DNA of 7,771 bases, taken from assembly GCA_947311795.1 (NCBI GenBank), contig CAMZLX010000038.1:1-7771 (forward strand), read 5' to 3'. Positions within the stretch are counted from its first letter, which is position 1. Each line of letters starts with the position of its first letter. This DNA comes from an uncultured Zetaproteobacteria bacterium. Lineage in GTDB: Bacteria; Pseudomonadota; Zetaproteobacteria; Mariprofundales; Mariprofundaceae. A program made the translations under genes and the position numbers. The notes under the pieces are model-generated. The model ran no database searches and was not told where the DNA came from. It worked only from the letters and a program-made list of their open reading frames with translations. Positions 6,524 through 7,771 of this stretch are shown here, one piece after another.

Positions 6524-7426
6524 TTAGATACCACCACCGCCACCTGGGGTAGCACAACCATTATCGATAACGCCATCACAGTCTTCATCAATGCCGTTGC
6601 CAGCTCCAGAAGGGTCACATTGTTCGGCTGTGGGAGTAACCTCACCATAACATGTTGTACTGAATGCACCGGCCTGAAAAACGCGTACGCCAGCTGTACA
6701 TGCACCTATATTCAGTGTATTAAACCCAAATGGGTCAGTATAACAAGAAATCATATCACCATTAACAAATGCTGTTGTTCCATCAATGCCAGCAGGACCT
6801 TGTGGACCTGTAGCACCAGTCAAGCCGATTGGACCTTGTGGACCAGCTGCACCATCAACACCATTTGTTCCGTCAGCGCCAGCAGGACCCTGTGGACCAG
6901 TCAAACCGATTGGGCCTTGCGGGCCAGTTGCACCGTCAGCACCGTTCAAACCATCAACACCATTTGTTCCAGCAGGACCTTGTGGGCCTGTAGCTCCAGT
7001 CAAACCGATTGGGCCTTGCGGACCAACTGCACCATCAACACCATTTGTTCCGTCAGCGCCAGCAGGACCCTGTGGACCAGTTAAACCGATTGGACCTTGC
7101 GGACCAACTGCACCATCAACACCATTTGTTCCGTCAGCGCCAGCAGGACCCTGCGGACCAGTTAAACCGATTGGACCTTGCGGACCAGTTGCACCGTCAG
7201 CACCGTTCAAACCATCAATACCAGCAGGGCCTTGTGGGCCTGTTGCCCCAGTTAAACCGATTGGACCTTGTGGGCCAGCGGGACCCTGTGGTCCAACAAT
7301 AACTGTTGTACCACTATCACTGCTGCCATGGTCATCATCTTCTTCGTCATCGCCCGCATAAGCAAAACCATTAAACGACATGAGAACAACTGCGAAAACC
7401 GCAACCAATTTCATTGAATATTTCAT
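6524..7426 (-). CDS. Exported collagen-like protein with MopE-like C-terminal metal-binding motif
   Basis: Predicted secreted triple-helix-forming protein of 300 residues. The ATG at 7424-7426 has an AGGGAG ribosome binding site 6 bases upstream. The signal peptide is residues 1-24, with cleavage after AYA. Next is a very acidic segment (GDDEEDDDHG, 25-34). Residues 45-218 are 58 uninterrupted Gly-X-Y triplets, mostly GPQ, GPI, GLT, GPA and GAD. The C-terminal domain (219-300) holds six cysteines (228, 243, 259, 270, 283, 291). Its motif EQCDPSGAGNGIDEDCDGVIDNGC (268-291) resembles the MopE-type putative metal-binding motif, rich in Asp and Cys. The protein ends in Pro and five Gly plus Ile. 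Bacterial collagen-like proteins form trimeric stalks with a terminal globular domain; the cysteine domain is probably the trimerisation or binding head. Gene and downstream DUF11 gene look like one operon. Long frames on the opposite strand are artefacts of the repeat. Confidence 0.9.
   Translation of the reverse strand: MKYSMKLVAVFAVVLMSFNGFAYAGDDEEDDDHGSSDSGTTVIVGPQGPAGPQGPIGLTGATGPQGPAGIDGLNGADGATGPQGPIGLTGPQGPAGADGTNGVDGAVGPQGPIGLTGPQGPAGADGTNGVDGAVGPQGPIGLTGATGPQGPAGTNGVDGLNGADGATGPQGPIGLTGPQGPAGADGTNGVDGAAGPQGPIGLTGATGPQGPAGIDGTTAFVNGDMISCYTDPFGFNTLNIGACTAGVRVFQAGAFSTTCYGEVTPTAEQCDPSGAGNGIDEDCDGVIDNGCATPGGGGGI
6773..7294 (-). repeat. Collagen-type Gly-X-Y repeat, built of 72-99 bp modules
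   Basis: This encodes 58 triplets in modules that each begin GPQ-GPI-GLT. Type A (27 residues, 81 bp) is at 7106-7186, 7025-7105 and 6845-6925. Type B modules, with an extra GAT triplet after GLT, are at 7187-7276 (90 bp), 6926-7024 (99 bp) and 6773-6844 (72 bp). The order in the protein is B-A-A-B-A-B. By direct comparison the two tandem A copies differ at one base in 81, and the third A copy differs from 7025-7105 at four bases. Confidence 0.92.
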
Positions 7427-7432
7427 AACTAA

Positions 7433-7438
7433 CTCCCT
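7433..7438 (-). promoter_or_regulatory. Ribosome binding site of the collagen-like gene
   Basis: AGGGAG on the minus strand, 6 bases from the ATG at 7426. It is the best Shine-Dalgarno in the right half of the window and supports the start upstream of the internal Met5. Confidence 0.7.
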
Positions 7439-7458
7439 TTAAAAACAAAGTATAAAAA

Positions 7459-7487
7459 TGTATAGACATCGAATGCTAGCTGTTCCA
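7459..7487 (-). promoter_or_regulatory. Possible promoter of the collagen-DUF11 operon
   Basis: On the minus strand a TATACA box (7459-7464) lies 17 bases after TGGAAC (7482-7487), which matches the -35 consensus at only 3 of 6 positions. A second -10-like box, TATACT (7449-7454), lies closer to the gene but would leave almost no leader. The region is A/T-rich, so this is only a candidate. Confidence 0.3.
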
Positions 7488-7501
7488 CTATATAAGGTCT
7501 A

Positions 7502-7522
7502 ATTATCATTAGGATTAATCCT
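7502..7522. promoter_or_regulatory. Perfect 12-bp palindrome with adjoining Fur-like decamer
   Basis: AGGATTAATCCT at 7511-7522 is a perfect dyad, a possible operator about 85 bases upstream of the collagen-like gene. The minus strand also reads TAATGATAAT at 7502-7511, identical to ten contiguous bases of the E. coli Fur consensus, but the remaining half-site does not match (about 11 of 19 overall). Five T residues follow the dyad on the plus strand (7522-7526), so a weak hairpin terminator is an alternative reading. It is non-coding in all frames I examined. Confidence 0.3.
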
Positions 7523-7544
7523 TTTTAAGTGGGTAAGTCATAAG

Positions 7545-7593
7545 AGGTTGATTCAAGCTTTTCGAGCAGAGTATGTTGATAGGTGGATTCAAG
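7545..7593. repeat. Two 13-bp direct repeats at the insertion-sequence end
   Basis: AGGTTGATTCAAG at 7545-7557 and AGGTGGATTCAAG at 7581-7593 match at 12 of 13 bases, 36 bases apart. The inner copy contains the transposase stop codon. IS30-family elements often have a terminal inverted repeat that overlaps the end of the transposase gene, so the inner copy is probably part of the right inverted repeat. The outer copy is unexplained. Confidence 0.5.
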
Positions 7594-7771
7594 TTCCAAG
7601 TGCACCGTTAAATTTGAACAAGACTTCATACGGAGTTCGATAGCCAAGGCACTTTCGTGGTCGATGATTTAATCTTTTGACAGCTTTGGCAAGCGTGCTC
7701 TCTGTGAGCTTGGAAAAATCAGTTCCTTTAGGACAATATTGTCGCAATAAACCATTGGTATTTTCATTGCA
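7581..7771 (-). mobile_element. IS30-family insertion sequence, right end (rest outside window)
   Basis: Transposase 3' end plus the probable terminal inverted repeat beginning near 7581. The outer boundary is an estimate, because the opposite end and the target duplication are not in the window; it could lie as far out as 7545. Confidence 0.65.
7589..7771 (-). CDS. IS30-family transposase, C-terminal 60 residues
   Basis: The frame enters from the right edge and ends at TGA (7589-7591). The translation CNENTNGLLRQYCPKGTDF, followed by NHRPRKCLGYRTPYEVLF, is the characteristic end of IS30-type DDE transposases. The Glu in NENTNG is probably the last catalytic residue of the DDE triad. The visible part has no frameshift or stop, so the element may be intact, but most of the gene is unseen. 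It points toward the collagen-DUF11 operon on the same strand, so readthrough into that operon is possible. Confidence 0.9.
   Translation of the reverse strand, partial: CNENTNGLLRQYCPKGTDFSKLTESTLAKAVKRLNHRPRKCLGYRTPYEVLFKFNGALGT

Noticed and set aside
6501..6557. Nineteen-codon N-terminal extension of the DUF11 protein
   Set aside because: It overlaps the end of the collagen-like gene, is Trp/Arg-rich and would bury the signal peptide.
6773..7294. CRISPR array
   Set aside because: The periodic sequence is a continuous in-frame Gly-X-Y coding repeat with no unique spacers between identical short repeats.
6786..7361. Long plus-strand open frame of 191 codons rich in Gly-Pro-Cys-Gly-Pro, and others at 6620-7084 and 7009-7302
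   Set aside because: They are antisense shadows of the Gly-X-Y repeat: a period-3 repeat without stops keeps the opposite frames open. They have no convincing ribosome binding site, and the minus-strand frame has a signal peptide and a proper domain order.
7475..7490. Sigma-54-like promoter (TGGAAC...GC) upstream of the collagen-like gene
   Set aside because: The spacing between the GG and GC elements is two bases too short and the rest of the consensus does not match.

Overview
This 7.8 kb bacterial window has moderate GC by eye. Its gene content (a TolC-linked type isoaspartyl methyltransferase, a CaxA/YrbG exchanger, a cobalamin-domain radical SAM protein of the DUF4080 type) suggests a Gram-negative proteobacterium. 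Gamma- or zetaproteobacterial origin is plausible, but the sequence alone does not settle it.

Layout. At the left edge is the 5' part of a minus-strand protein-L-isoaspartate O-methyltransferase homologue (1-538). It is divergent from a plus-strand Na+/Ca2+ exchanger (673-1632). A minus-strand protein with two cyclic-nucleotide-binding domains follows (about 1646-2950). It is divergent from a plus-strand radical SAM protein (3045-4580). These four genes form an ordinary, compact chromosomal stretch with convergent gaps of only 13 and 3 bases.

The right half is more accessory in character. It holds a minus-strand two-gene cluster of exported proteins. The first gene (6524-7426) encodes a collagen-like protein: signal peptide, acidic segment, 58 uninterrupted Gly-X-Y triplets, and a cysteine-rich C-terminus with a MopE-like Asp-rich motif and a glycine tail. 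The second (4584-6500) encodes a large secreted protein with an uncharacterised beta-rich N-terminal region and two DUF11-type repeats. They are 23 bases apart and probably cotranscribed, so they may form one extracellular fibre or adhesion system. The collagen gene is built from nearly identical 81-bp units, two of which differ by a single base in tandem, so its length is probably unstable.

At the right edge is the 3' end of an IS30-family transposase (7589-7771), also on the minus strand. Between it and the collagen gene lie about 160 non-coding bases with a perfect 12-bp palindrome, an A/T-rich promoter-like stretch and two 13-bp near-identical repeats, one of which overlaps the transposase stop.

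No tRNA, rRNA, CRISPR array or clear intrinsic terminator was seen.
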